Part shown: positions 10,466 through 21,279 of the stretch, piece by piece | Numbering within the stretch: the first letter of the stretch is position 1 | Layout: each line of letters opens with the position of its first letter | NCBI GenBank assembly: GCA_025617375.2 | Contig: JAMYGW020000003.1 | Coordinates: forward strand, 2,542,001-2,606,000 | Direction of reading: 5' to 3' | DNA: 64,000 nucleotides | Source of the DNA: Acarospora socialis | Lineage: Eukaryota > Ascomycota > Lecanoromycetes > Acarosporales > Acarosporaceae | Position numbers and translations under genes: made by a program | Notes under the pieces: model-generated | Told to the model about the DNA's origin: nothing | Databases searched by the model: none | The model's input: the letters and a program-made list of their open reading frames with translations, nothing else

Positions 10466-10964
10466 GATGTGGGACCAGGTACGTCTAGAGGAGGTAAAGC
10501 CAGCTCCGGTTTACTGTTAAAGGAGGATGACAGGTTAATGAGAATCTAAATAGGACCAACGGCTTCAATATTGGACTACCTGGATCAATTGAGCAAGACA
10601 GATCCAAGACTTGCGCTCAATCATGATGATGTGTGCTGTTGATGTGGCTTCTTAGTTTTCGTTTGTGAAGCTACTGTTAGCTTTAAACAGCTTCATCATT
10701 GAAAGGTCTGGATCATTGAGCGAGAAAGAGGTGGACTTGCGCTCACTTATGACAGTGTGTGCGGTTGATACAGCTTATTGAGATTTGTTTAGAGAGATGA
10801 GTGTGGTTGACATTCTCTGCCATACCACATATAAGGAGGGTATCATGGTGGGGTAGAGTTGGCGGGGTAATGAAGACCGAAGCCCTCCAAGCAAAGCTCA
10901 TGATAATACTTCCCTGGGCTCATATTGACTGCCTTAACTCTCAAGTCCTTGCTCAACGAAGAAC
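10466..10964. promoter_or_regulatory. Divergent intergenic region with an imperfect tandem duplication
   Basis: This 499-base gap separates two genes transcribed away from each other (F-box and FAD oxidoreductase) and must hold both promoters. A segment of about 90 bases occurs twice: around 10580-10672 and around 10708-10800. Both copies share GGATCA followed by TTGAGC, then GACTTGCGCTCA, GTGTGTGC/GTGTGCTG and GGTTGAT/TGTTGAT, in the same order. The repeat could be duplicated regulatory sequence or relics of a small element. Confidence 0.55.
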
Positions 10965-12318
10965 ATGTCAACAGTAATCATCGGCACCGGCATCATCGGC
11001 GTCTCAACAGCCTACTACCTCTCCCGACCCCCTTCCCAAACCTCCCCCTTATCAATCCACCTCATCGAGACCTCCCCTCGGCTCTTCGCCTCCGCCTCCG
11101 GCTACGGCGCCGGCTTCCTCGCGCGCGACTGGTACGGCCCATACGTCTCCCTCCTCGGCGCCCTCAGCTTCGATCTGCACAAGCAGTTAGCGGCCGAACA
11201 TGGCGGGCGGGAGAAGTGGGGCTGGAGTCGCAGTACCGGGACGAGCCTGACGCACAGCGGCGCCGCGGGGAACAGAAAGCGCGGCGACGATTGGTTGCGC
11301 GAAGGCACGTCGAGGGCGGAGGCGGCGGGCGAGCATGAGTTTCAAGGTGGCGAGGGCCCGGCGTGGTTGACGGAGCAGAAGGGCGGGAAGGTCGAGGTCA
11401 TCAGTCAGGGTGACAGTACGGCGCAGGTGTGCGTCCCCCCTCCTCCCTCCCACGACCTTCCCAACCCTCGTACTGAAACTGCCTTGTTCCAGTGATCCCC
11501 TCCGCCTCTCGCAATTCCTCCTCGACGCAAGCCTCTCCCGCGGCGTGCACCTGCACCACCCGGCGCGCGTCCTCTCCGTCTCCGCCGACCTGCGCGGCGA
11601 GCTCTCCAGCGTCCGCATCCAATCCATAACCACCGACACCGAAACCGACATCCCCTGCACGCGCCTCATCATCACCGCCGGCGCCTGGACGCCGCAAGTC
11701 TTCGCGACCCTCTTCCCCTCCGCCCCGCTCACCATCCCCGTCACGCCTCTAGCGGGCCACTCCCTCGTCGTCCGCTCCCCGCGCTGGCACGCCACCTTGC
11801 ACCGCGACCAAGACTGCCACGCCGTCTTCACCACCGACGCCTCGGGCTTCTCGCCCGAGATCTTCTCCCGCCTCGGCGGCGAGATCTACGTCGCCGGCCT
11901 GAACAGCACCACCCTCCCGCTCCCCGCCCTCGCGACCGAGACGCGCATCGACGACGCCGCCATCGCGCAGCTCAAGGCCGTCGCGGCGAAATTGCTCGGC
12001 GTGCCTGGGCAAGAAGAGGAGCTGGAGGTCGTGAGGCAGGGGTTGTGTTTTCGGCCGGTGACGCCGAGTGGGAGACCGATTGTTACGCGGGTGCCGGATG
12101 CGCTGCTTGGTGGTGGGATGGCGACGAGGGGTGGAGGGTTGGGTGGGGTGTTCTTGAGCGCGGGGCATGGGCCGTGGGGGATCAGTTTGAGCTTGGGGAC
12201 GGGGAGGGTGTTGGCGGAGTTGGTGGAGGGGAAGGAGACGAGTGCGAGTTTGAGGGGGTTGGAGTTGGGAGGGGGAGGTGGGGTGGGGAAGGGAAGGAAG
12301 AGTATGGGAGTGTTGTAG
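10965..12318 (+). CDS. FAD-dependent oxidoreductase, DAO family (Tda3-like)
   Basis: Two exons (10965-11428, 11493-12318) give 429 residues. The N-terminus has the dinucleotide-binding fingerprint GTGIIG (residues 7-12) of an FAD Rossmann fold. The second half has the DAO-family features QGLCFRPVTPSGRPIV and GHGPWGISLSLGTG, close to the Tda3/YHR009C branch. The donor is the GT after CAGGT, giving STAQVDPLRL across the junction; the first possible GT would put a stop in frame. It probably oxidises an amine or amino acid with release of hydrogen peroxide, substrate unknown. The C-terminus (KSMGVL) is not a peroxisomal signal. The coding sequence is very GC-rich and casts several long antisense open frames, which are shadows. 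Confidence 0.85.
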
Positions 12319-12693
12319 GTGGAGTTCCTATGTATTCTTGTTTGGAGGGAATGGAATTAATCTGTATGGTAGGACAAGAGAACGGGAAGTGGAGGTGTAG
12401 ATTCTTGTAGATACTTGTATATGGTTGTTTTGAGTCAAATAAATGTAACTTTGGCCTCCACTCACTCCAGTTAATATCACCGTAGCACAATATCGTTTCA
12501 GAGTGCCGTGCACGATACATATCTGACCGTGGTATGTGCATACTTCGTACTTGGTACAATCCCTCCTTATGCCGGCTATGTACATATGCAGTTCTCATCT
12601 CCCCTTATCTTCCATTAAGCCACATCCGAGTCTCTCCGTCGATGTACTCCTCGCATTAAATGCGCCCTCCTCATCATATTCTCGTCAAAGAAC
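12319..12693. other. Convergent 3' region, no gene
   Basis: The FAD oxidoreductase and acid trehalase genes end facing each other across 375 bases, which contain only 3' UTR-type sequence (TATGTAC and AAATAA-like motifs). Nothing else is supported. Confidence 0.5.
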
Positions 12694-15600
12694 TTAGCGG
12701 CGTCTCCCTTCAATGTAAGCGTTATACCTCCCCAGATCAATGCTGCTCATCCTTGGCATCAACTTCATGCTCATCTGCTGCCCGCCGGCCGCGATGATTG
12801 CCCACTCGGCTACACTGGCGCCAGTCCCGTTGTTGAACGGATTGGCCTGGTTGCCCTCGATCGTCAAGGTCGCGTAATAGCCGCTATATACCGGAGGATT
12901 GAGGGTAACGTTGGTGGTATTCGCCATGTAAGGCGTGATGAGGTTGACCGCGGTGGCGTTGTATGGGACACTGATCTGCACGTTCGTGATGGAGGTAGCG
13001 GCGACGTCGTTGACGTTGACGGTGGACGAGTTGTGGAATTGTACGGTGAAGTTGACGGGAGGGTTCTGGGCCCAGTCAAAGTAGAAGCTTGAGATTGGGG
13101 CGATGGTGGAGAGGGCGACGGTGATAGATTGGCTGATATTGGAGCGGGTGGGTTGCCATTTGGTCGAGGCCGCGCCGTCGACGGCCGAGAGAGGGAATTG
13201 GCCGGGGAGGTATTCGTCAGGTGAGGTAACGGGTAGGCATTGGGCGATGTTGCCTGGAACGGTCTTGATCAGACCGATTTGACGGTTGCGGAAGATGATG
13301 GTGCCGTTGGGTTTGAGTTGGTAGGTTTGGTTGCCGTTGTTGCCAATGATAATCGGGATGTTGGAGTTTGTCAGTGTGCTATTGGCGCCGACGTAGGGGG
13401 TGCCGAGGCGGGTCACAGTGGTGTGGGTCTGATTGGAGGTGGCTGAGATGGGCCATCCCTGCCAATAGAACGTGCGGAACCTGAGATTTGGGATTTGCGG
13501 TGGCATCGAAGGGTCAAGATGTAGGAAACCATCTGGAATGAGGCGATAACCCAAGTACCCGAAGATTGTAACTTGGTTGGCACCACCATGGCCGGTTAGG
13601 AAGGGATAAGCAGGATGTGTTCCGCCGTTGGTGACGTAGTTGTCTGTTAGTTGTTCGGAGAACTGAAACCATGGAGCTCGAGCATATGGTTCCTCAGAGT
13701 AGATCTGGTATGTGAAAGAGGAGCAACCTGAAGGTGACACCTCCTCGGCAACAATGCTGAAGATTGCGTATGTCATCCCCGGACCATTGAGGGACTGTTT
13801 ACCAGCGTACTGCACAGGATTAGTGTTGATCACATGTCATAACTAGAGTAACATACGTAGTCAAGGTCGCTCAAAGCATCCTCTGCGCTATAATTCTGCA
13901 TATATGCCAGAGGAAAGGTGTTTAACACCACATCAGCCTGTTTCACGGCTATACTTCCGTTCATTCCGGTGTATTCGTCGATAATGTTCGCTCCTGCGTC
14001 CCGTGAGATGAAGATATTCTCTGCTTGGTCAGCCCATGTCGCATTGGCACTGAGGCCGAACATTTGACGGAACTGGTTTGCCCTCATCAGTGTGTCTGCG
14101 ATCAGGGGCATGGTGAAGCCCCCGTTATCGACATTGTTAGCGTATTCGTCCTGTTTTAATTCGTCAGTTACTCTCACATATATAGTGCAATTTGCGACAT
14201 ATACTGACGGGGTCAGTCATGTTGGTGAGTACCCAATAGCTTCCGTTCTTGTCGAGGACTTCTGAGTAGAACGTCGCGATCGAGTTATAGATGGGAAACA
14301 GCGAGTTCTTGAAGAACTGTATATCGCCGGTTACTACGAGGTAGTTGGTAAATTCTTGCGCAATATCTCCATTGATGTGGTATTCGTAGTCGAAGCACGG
14401 TCCTGTGCCTGTACAGTTTCCAGTGCGGCCACTCGTCCAGGAGAAGACGGCGGCATCGGCTGAAAACCTTCCTGTTTGGTTCTTCGAAGACGTAAAAGCT
14501 GTCTGTGTGTTTGCCAATGCTTGCTTGTACCTGACCACCCTGTAATTGGCGATTTGTTTGGCTGCATCAGGGAAAGCTGCGACAAGGCCTGGTTGCATCC
14601 AAATCTCAGCATCCCAGAAGATCAACCCAGCGTAGGAATCGGAGCCCAAGCCACCGACAGGGATACTGTTTGTATCTATTGGTGCCCCTCCGACGGCATG
14701 CAAAGCATCCGCGCTGATCGTGTTCTGAAGCAAGTAGTATGGGTTTGCCACGGCAACTATTTGTTGTTCGATGATATTAGGGTCCGAAGGAAGAGTGTGG
14801 TTCTGCGGAAACGCGTAACTATCGACTGAGTCCTCGCGAAATACAACCGCCCATTCCGCAGCGTGAAGCACCAACGACTGATTGTAGCCAGCCTTCATGG
14901 CGCTCATGCAAGCATTCCTAGCGGTACTCTGTGCATCCTTGAATCCATCTGACGAGGCACCTCCGACAAACTTCGTGACGGTAGTGGTTTGTCCCGCCTT
15001 CAAACTCGCACTTGCTGTCTGCGCAATGGAAGAGCCATTAGCGCCGAGATAAGGAGCGGTCGAGATCATCTGGAGGGTTGAGGAATCTACACCAGTCGAG
15101 CCTTGCATGGCTGCATAAATGTAGGCCGTAACATCGACACCATTAGGCTTGACCGCAGTGTAGATTGCTTGGCCATCGGTACCGCTGCTGACGAAATCGG
15201 TCCGAACCGCGCTGGTACCGTCGATGACGTTTGCGATAGTGACGTTGCAGTCGCTGGACGGAGTAATCTGGAGATGTACAACACCTTGGTTGACATAATA
15301 TTTGTGGGCGAACATGGTGTACTCAATCTGGAAAGAGATGCCGTTCGCATTTGCTGGGGACCATGTGTATGACCATGTCATGACACCGCCCTTCATATCC
15401 AGCATGGTACTGAAGTTCGAGATAGTGGTGTTATCGACGGTGGCGCTCAGGTATGCGCCATTCGAGAGGACGACGATCAATCCGCTCCAGTGAGGGACAC
15501 CACTGATGACGCTCTCCCCACCATACTGATTGAGCCATGGAAAGTTTGTACCATTGGTGGTTGGCTGTTGATCATAAAACCCGGCAATCGTGGCGAACGT

Positions 15601-16038
15601 CTGCCTCTGACTGAACAGGGGCCAGCCATTGATGTTGTCTCCAGAAACGGCGACATCCTGTTCAAAGAAGGGACCAACCGCAGCGACATTGATTCCCAAG
15701 TAACCATTAGCGACAGACATGCGCGATTGATAGTGGCCCTGGTCCAAGACCGTGGTTTCAATCTGCCAAGCATCGTTGTTCCAAGTCACATTCGGAAAGC
15801 GAGTGTTGTAGATGGAGCTGGAGGATGATGACTGCCTCTTCACCAGTGCTGGCCTGGCGCTTCTGACCGACTCGACGACATCTGTGACTTGCTGGCGTAG
15901 AGAAGTCGCAGCGGATTGTAAGCTTAAGCAACTCAGAACGATCGTCGCAAGATCCAGACGCTGATTCTGCTAGGAGTTAGCACTCTTCAGCCACACAAGA
16001 CAGCAAGATTTATGGACCATCATTACCTGGAACCGCAT
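12694..16038 (-). CDS. Secreted acid trehalase, glycoside hydrolase family 65
   Basis: The enzyme splits external or vacuolar trehalose into two glucoses (family of Aspergillus treA and yeast Ath1). Four exons (16038-16027, 15969-14209, 14150-13857, 13809-12694) give 1060 residues, as in relatives. Exon 1 is only 12 bases (MRFQ) and completes a signal peptide (LDLATIVLSCLSLQSAAT). A Lys-Arg site before QSSSSS looks like a Kex2 cleavage point for a pro-region. GH65 signatures include GLGSDSYAGLIFWDAEIWM, EYHINGDIAQEF and DEYANNVDNGGFT. Many N-X-S/T sites fit a heavily glycosylated secreted protein. The exon 2 acceptor is a tandem TAGCAG, so one Gln is optional. The codon reading across all junctions is consistent. 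Identity is very secure. Confidence 0.95.
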
Positions 16039-16822
16039 CTTGAAGTTGGCGCACGAATCAATGCGCGCAAGCTAAAGAGTGAGGTCGCACGGAGGATATT
16101 CAGACGACAAAGAAGAGACGCAAGACAAGCTCCACAGCTATATGTACATAACAGCTACTTATACGTCCAATTGCGGGGAAGCCAAAACGAAGGTGGCAGC
16201 CACTGATGAAAGAAAAGCCCTGGCCTGACGAGAGCTCGGCCCTTTGCAACCAATCGGAGCTGTGGTCTGTGCAAGGTACCCAGCCAGTATTGTGCACGGC
16301 TCTAACCCCAAGACAGTTAGAGATTACGTAGATTCCTTGGCCTCGGGAGAGGTAATTGTCCCGAATTGGACTGGTTCCTGAACTCAAAAAGCGGGGGAGT
16401 TAGGAAGGGAAGTTTTCGGCGAAACAAATCTACCGATCTTAAAGAGCCGAGATGTGGGGCTCTGCTCCGGAACCGGGATCTGCATGTTACCTTACGGCGA
16501 GCTCTTAGACGACTAAAGTACCTTATGGTTACACGATATTTACTGAATACCACCGTTTTGATGCTGTACCTCTGTGCAATAGATAATTGTATGTCATATA
16601 TTGAAGTACATCGGTCATCACTCACGCCTAGAATATTAAAAGACAGTCTCTTTCGTAAAATTGCCGTGGTCAAATTGTAGGTCTTCGAACGACGACAAAC
16701 AAAGATGAGCCAGAAGGCGAACATGAGGTATCCTGTTAATCAAATCCATCGAATGCCCACGTATTGCACAGAACTCCAGTTGGAACTTAGATTCACAGTC
16801 TACTCCGGGTGGATGAGTTGCC
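16039..16822. promoter_or_regulatory. Trehalase upstream region and Nse1 3' flank
   Basis: This 784-base gap lies between the start of the acid trehalase gene and the 3' end of NSE1; both run on the minus strand. It must contain the trehalase promoter. No coding signal was found; short frames here do not match any family. Confidence 0.45.
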
Positions 16823-17926
16823 TTATTCCTCATCATGTCCTTCCTCATCCTCGCTTGCATCTGCTGCGACCTGCGTACTTCTTCGAGCGTTGGACGCACC
16901 TCCACTTCTACGTTTACCCTGCAAGTATTTCTCCGTCGTTGTGACTGCCTTCTCCCCGATATAGTCCTTCCCTGTCCATTCGGTCCTGCAGAGCGGACAT
17001 TTATTCGCTTTCTGCACTCTGAAGAAGTTCTGCGTACAGATGTCATGCAAACGACAGAGACAATCCTTCTTCGGACAGCGTTGCCCCTGCAGTCAAGTTA
17101 GCCTTATAAACGCCAGCAACCCCGTTTAACCAAGACCAAACAAACCACGGTGATGATTTCCTTGCATGCAAAACAGGTCTTAATCTTCGGCACGGGTTCT
17201 TGCTCCTCGTCCTCATCCCCCACATCATTATACGTCTCAATCAACCAGCCCCTTAATTCCATCAGCCCTTTTGGGCTTAAGCTATAGAACCCTTTGCGAC
17301 TCTTCTCGAACCAGCCTTCCTCGACGAGCCCCTTGAGCACCTTTTCTGCTTGTACCATGGTCAGGCCTTGACCACTGCTGCCCTGCGTCGTGCTGCCGTT
17401 TTGTGTTTCCCGCCGGTTGCCTTCGGATGGAGCTTTGTGCAGCTGTACGGCTTGCGTAGACGTGATGGCCATGATTTCATGGCGTCTAGTATTGTAGGTC
17501 TCAAACATGGCATCGAGGACTCGTTTGAGGAAGGCTAACTCATCCGGAGTGTGAGTGGTGGCGAGCTGTGTGATGGGATCAGAGGTTGTGTTCACGAGGG
17601 CATAGGTGCGGGTTCGGGAGACTTGGTGATAGGTGCTGCGGATCTCTAGGTCGAAGGGAGAAATGGCCGTATTTGCGGCCGAAACATAGGACTGGAAATC
17701 TTCTTCGGTGACATCTCCGGGCAATGTCTCCCTCTCTTCTATAACAACGTCAGTAAATGTTCATTTCCCTTCCAACAAAAGGAGCGATCTTGCCATGTGC
17801 GGTGAAGATGGCAGCAAGGATAGGTTTTGCTTCATCGAAGGTCAGGGTGGAGCGTGCCAGGAAAGCTTGGAGGAAGGCGCGATTCGTATTGTTATACTGT
17901 GCTTCCTCCTCCTCATCGTCAGACAT
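16823..17926 (-). CDS. NSE1: SMC5-SMC6 complex subunit Nse1, RING-like ubiquitin ligase
   Basis: Nse1 is the RING-type subunit of the nuclear SMC5/6 DNA repair complex and works with Nse3 and Nse4. Three exons (17926-17794, 17738-17149, 17086-16823) give 328 residues. The N-terminal winged-helix part includes NRAFLQAFLARSTLTFDEA and SAANTAISPFDLEIRST. The C-terminal RING-like domain begins CFACKEIIT, continues GQRCPKKDCLCRLHDIC and ends ANKCPLCRTEWTGKDYIG. Intron 1 starts with GC instead of GT (CATG then GCAAGA, ending TTATAG); this joins AH to EERETLPGDVTEEDF, matching the family. The tail is acidic (ASEDEEGHDEE). Codon phases fit throughout. Confidence 0.93.
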
Positions 17927-18222
17927 CTTGACGACGTACCATGTACAATGTGGTGCGTTGACAGAGCTCTGACACCACTTTAAGTGGTCGAGGCGCGATT
18001 AGGTGGACGCGTCAAAATTAGCTTGAAACTACGATCACAACCACCTTTGCCTTCCTACAAACTGCACAACGTACTTTGTATAGGTCCGAGTTTGTTACAA
18101 TTGATCTGGCTAATCTCTTCGTCAATCCCGAACATGTTACTACCAAGGTACTCTTAGTAAGTTCAGTCCACACCTGCTGAATGAACTGAACGTTCCCAGT
18201 GCCTTAAAAGGGACCAAGCATC

Positions 18223-18748
18223 CTAGTCGGAGGTGACCCGGACCTTGGACTTATCTGACAGAAACCTTCAGACTACCTTCACAATCAGAAGCTGAAAGAT
18301 ATCCAACTTACAAAAGGCCACATAGTCTTTGATATTCTTCGCCTTCTCCATGGGCTCTGGGTAATACCAAGCGGCGTCTTTCACCTCGTTGCCTATAGAT
18401 CTTAGTAGGGAGGCTATCTGTCAGGTCAGATGAACCCTAAACGAACCATCGACGTTGATGTTGTAATAAGAAGCTGTCCCCTTCCAGCCACAAACGGTGG
18501 TGGTGGGGCTCTTGGTCAAAAGTGACTGTTCGACAGCACTACATCGGCGGTCTTTAGCTTCCAGGTTGTCTTTGCAAGTCCATGCATCATCATACATACG
18601 AGGGCGGAAACTGTAACTCATTGTTAGCTATGGCGAATTGCTATACTCGACGACGGGCTCATCGTACATAGATGTTTCCCTCTACAGTCTCCCAAGTGTC
18701 GGTCTCGGCGACGGTCTTACCGTTGAGCTTGGCAGATGCGTGAGGCAT
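18223..18748 (-). CDS. Small DUF427 domain protein
   Basis: Five short exons (18748-18668, 18610-18600, 18538-18447, 18392-18312, 18254-18223) give 98 residues, the normal size of a stand-alone DUF427 protein. The read runs from MPHASAKLNGKTVAETDTW through NIYFPPSAVEQSLLTKS and TTTVCGWKGTASYYN to the end VAFYKSKVRVTSD, all conserved family positions. All four introns are 54-61 bases with GT-AG ends; exon 2 is only 11 bases. The biochemical role of DUF427 is not established in fungi. It lies head-to-head with the decarboxylase gene 292 bases away. Confidence 0.88.
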
Positions 18749-19039
18749 GTCGAAGATGTGTCTTATTGTGATAACGGCTGCTATTTCGCCGATCAATCGT
18801 GAATATCTTGGAGCTCAATCGCCGAGTCCGACAAATTATCTACCCCGCGCTAGCGGAGGGACAGAGCGGACCAATTCCGCGCTCGTGCTTCACATCTGCT
18901 ATAAAACAACATCAAGCATTCCCCCATTGTCTCAATGATCAGGTCCGCGGTGTTCAACGCCAATCCAAAGAGTTCGTGTTTTGGTTTAGGCATCTATGCT
19001 ACCTTAAGAACTATTTCAACCAGTTTGGCCCAGCGCAAT
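18749..19039. promoter_or_regulatory. Shared promoter region of DUF427 and decarboxylase genes
   Basis: These 291 bases separate two divergently transcribed genes and must drive both. No individual factor site can be named with confidence. Confidence 0.5.
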
Positions 19040-20845
19040 ATGGACACCGCAGCTTTTCGCAAAGCTGCCCACGCAGCAATCGACGAAAGTAAAGTCCACA
19101 TAGCTTCCTGCACCTTAGATCGCGGTATCAAGGCTCACTGTTTAGCACAGTTGCGAACTACTATGATACCCTTCCGGACAGGCGAGTTGTTTCGTCAGTA
19201 GAACCAGGCTACCTCCGCAAGCTTCTTCCCTCCGGCCCACCGCAGCAGGGCGAGAAATGGGAAGACATCCAGAAAGATATTGAGAGCAAAATAATTCCCG
19301 GACTGACCCACTGGTATGTATTATCTCCTTCCCAAGTACCAGTATGGTCGCCGCTCCTTAACATACTCACACTCTTCGTTTCCTCTTCAGGCAATCGCCC
19401 AACTTCATGGCATTTTTCCCGGCATCTTCGACGTATCCCGGGATGCTCGGCGAGCTATATTCGGCCGCTTTCACCGCGCCTGCCTTCAACTGGCTTTGTT
19501 CCCCTGCAGTTACAGAGCTAGAGACCGTGGTGCTCGACTGGCTTGCTGAACTTCTTGCCCTTCCAAGATGTTACCTCTCCGAAGGAGAAGGCGGGGGTGT
19601 TATCCAGGGTTCAGCAAGCGAAGCAATAGTTACAGTCATGGTCGCTGCCAGGGAACGTGTCATACGGAATGCGCTGCTGGGTATTGAGGAAGGAGAGGAG
19701 AGAGAGAAGAAAATGGGAGAGATGAGGGGTAAGCTGGTGGCCTTAGGAAGCGATCAGAGCCATAGCAGCACGGCGAAGGCGGCTTTGATAGCTGGCGTAA
19801 GATATAAATCCGTTACGTGCAGGATACAAGACGATTTGGCTATGACAGGTGCGGGCCTCCAGGCGACGCTGGAGCAGTGTGACCGGGAAGGACTTATACC
19901 GTTCTATCTCACTACTACTTTAGGAACCACGGCGACCTGTGCGACTGATAGGTTTGGAGAGATCGCAACGGTAGCTCGTCAATGGCCTAGCCTTTGGATA
20001 CACGTCGATGCTGCATATGCTGGCGCGGCGTTGGTGTGTGAAGAGTTCCAATATCTTACACGCGATTTTCAGCATCTTGATAGTTTCAACATCAACATGC
20101 ATAAGTGGCTACTGACCAATTTTGATGCAAGGTAAACATTTTTGGGTTGTCCTAGAAAAGTTCGCATCTGTCCACGGCATGCTAATCAGACTACAGCTGT
20201 CTATACATCAAAAGACGTCGCAACCTAATTGATGCCCTCTCGATAACGCCTTCCTACCTCCGCAATGAATACTCCGACTCCGGCTTGGTGACCGATTATC
20301 GTGACTGGCAGATCCCATTGGGACGGCGGTTTCGCGCTCTCAAAATCTGGTTTGTCATGCGTACATACGGCGTCCAAGGACTGAAAGCCCATATCCGCAA
20401 CCATATCAAGCTAGGGGAGCTCTTCCACTCTCTTGTCAAATCAAGGCCGGATCTCTTTAGGGTGTTGACCCCGCCGGCTTTTGCTTTAACGGTGCTGACC
20501 GTCGTCCCACGACCAAGCTCGCCGAGTGTAACTGCCGCATCGCGGCCAAACCCAGCACATGAGGCATACACCAATGACTTCACACCTGACGCAGGCAGTC
20601 AAGCAACAGTTGATGCGAATGCTCTGACCAAGGAAGTATATGAGCTGGTGAATCGGCAAGGGGAGATATTCCTGACGAGCTCTGTGATTGCGGGCAATTA
20701 CGCCATCAGGGTGGTCAGTGCAAATCCGAAGGCGGAGGAGAAGTATATACGAAAAGCTTTTGAAGTCTTAGTCCAAGCAGCGGAGTCTGTCGTGAGTAAG
20801 GACGTGTCCTCGAAATCTATGGTGAATGGTACTGCGGATCCTTGA
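19040..20845 (+). CDS. Aromatic-L-amino-acid decarboxylase-type PLP enzyme
   Basis: A group II pyridoxal-phosphate decarboxylase, removing CO2 from tryptophan, tyrosine or dopa-like amino acids in the cytosol. Four exons (19040-19088, 19151-19313, 19391-20131, 20197-20845) give 533 residues. Landmarks are THWQSPNFMAFFPASSTYPG, the HVDAAYAG motif with the pyridine-binding Asp, and the PLP lysine in NMHKWLLTNFDASC (about residue 309). The C-terminal domain runs from DYRDWQIPLGRRFRALKIW. An insertion rich in charged residues (EEGEEREKKMGEMRGK) follows the GSASEA motif. The substrate cannot be decided from sequence alone. There is no clustered biosynthetic enzyme nearby, so a role in general amine formation is as likely as one in a special product. 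Confidence 0.92.
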
Positions 20846-21279
20846 TTTCTGGGGAAATAGCTTGGAGGGCAGGCCTCGAAGAACGGAGACTCGGCATACA
20901 TTGCGTCTCAACGTTGTGTCAGAAACTTCTATACAGCTATAGACTCTGTAAATAGATAGTTTAAAGTTCTATATACGTAAAAGATTCAGTGAAGTCCTCC
21001 GTAAGGCGCTCTAGCCCTTATCTGGCAACGAGACTTCTCTGTCAGCCGCAGTGGCGGGCACCTCGGGCGGTATTATTCCGCTAGCGCACGGTTATGATAC
21101 TCTGAGGTCGACGATATCTAATATCAAGCGGGCCATTTGATTTTCTTCGATCGAGTGTGGCCAATTCTCGGCCGACGCCAATTTACTTTCCCGGGGAACA
21201 TTGGAGCTTCTGGAAGTGGACCGCCATTGCCAGCAGTCAACTTTGAGCATTAACCTCTGTAGGAGGTCCAGTAATCACA
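20846..21279. promoter_or_regulatory. Upstream region of the glycine dehydrogenase gene
   Basis: 434 bases between two plus-strand genes, holding the decarboxylase 3' UTR and the GCV2 promoter. No further feature is seen. Confidence 0.45.

Noticed and set aside
12045-12598. Frames of 121 and 138 codons at the end of the FAD oxidoreductase gene
   Set aside because: Low-complexity Gly/Val or Pro/Ser products of GC-rich codons and 3' UTR in other frames.
10965-20845. Secondary-metabolite cluster including FAD oxidoreductase and aromatic decarboxylase
   Set aside because: There is no synthase backbone enzyme, transporter or pathway regulator, and the genes between are housekeeping.
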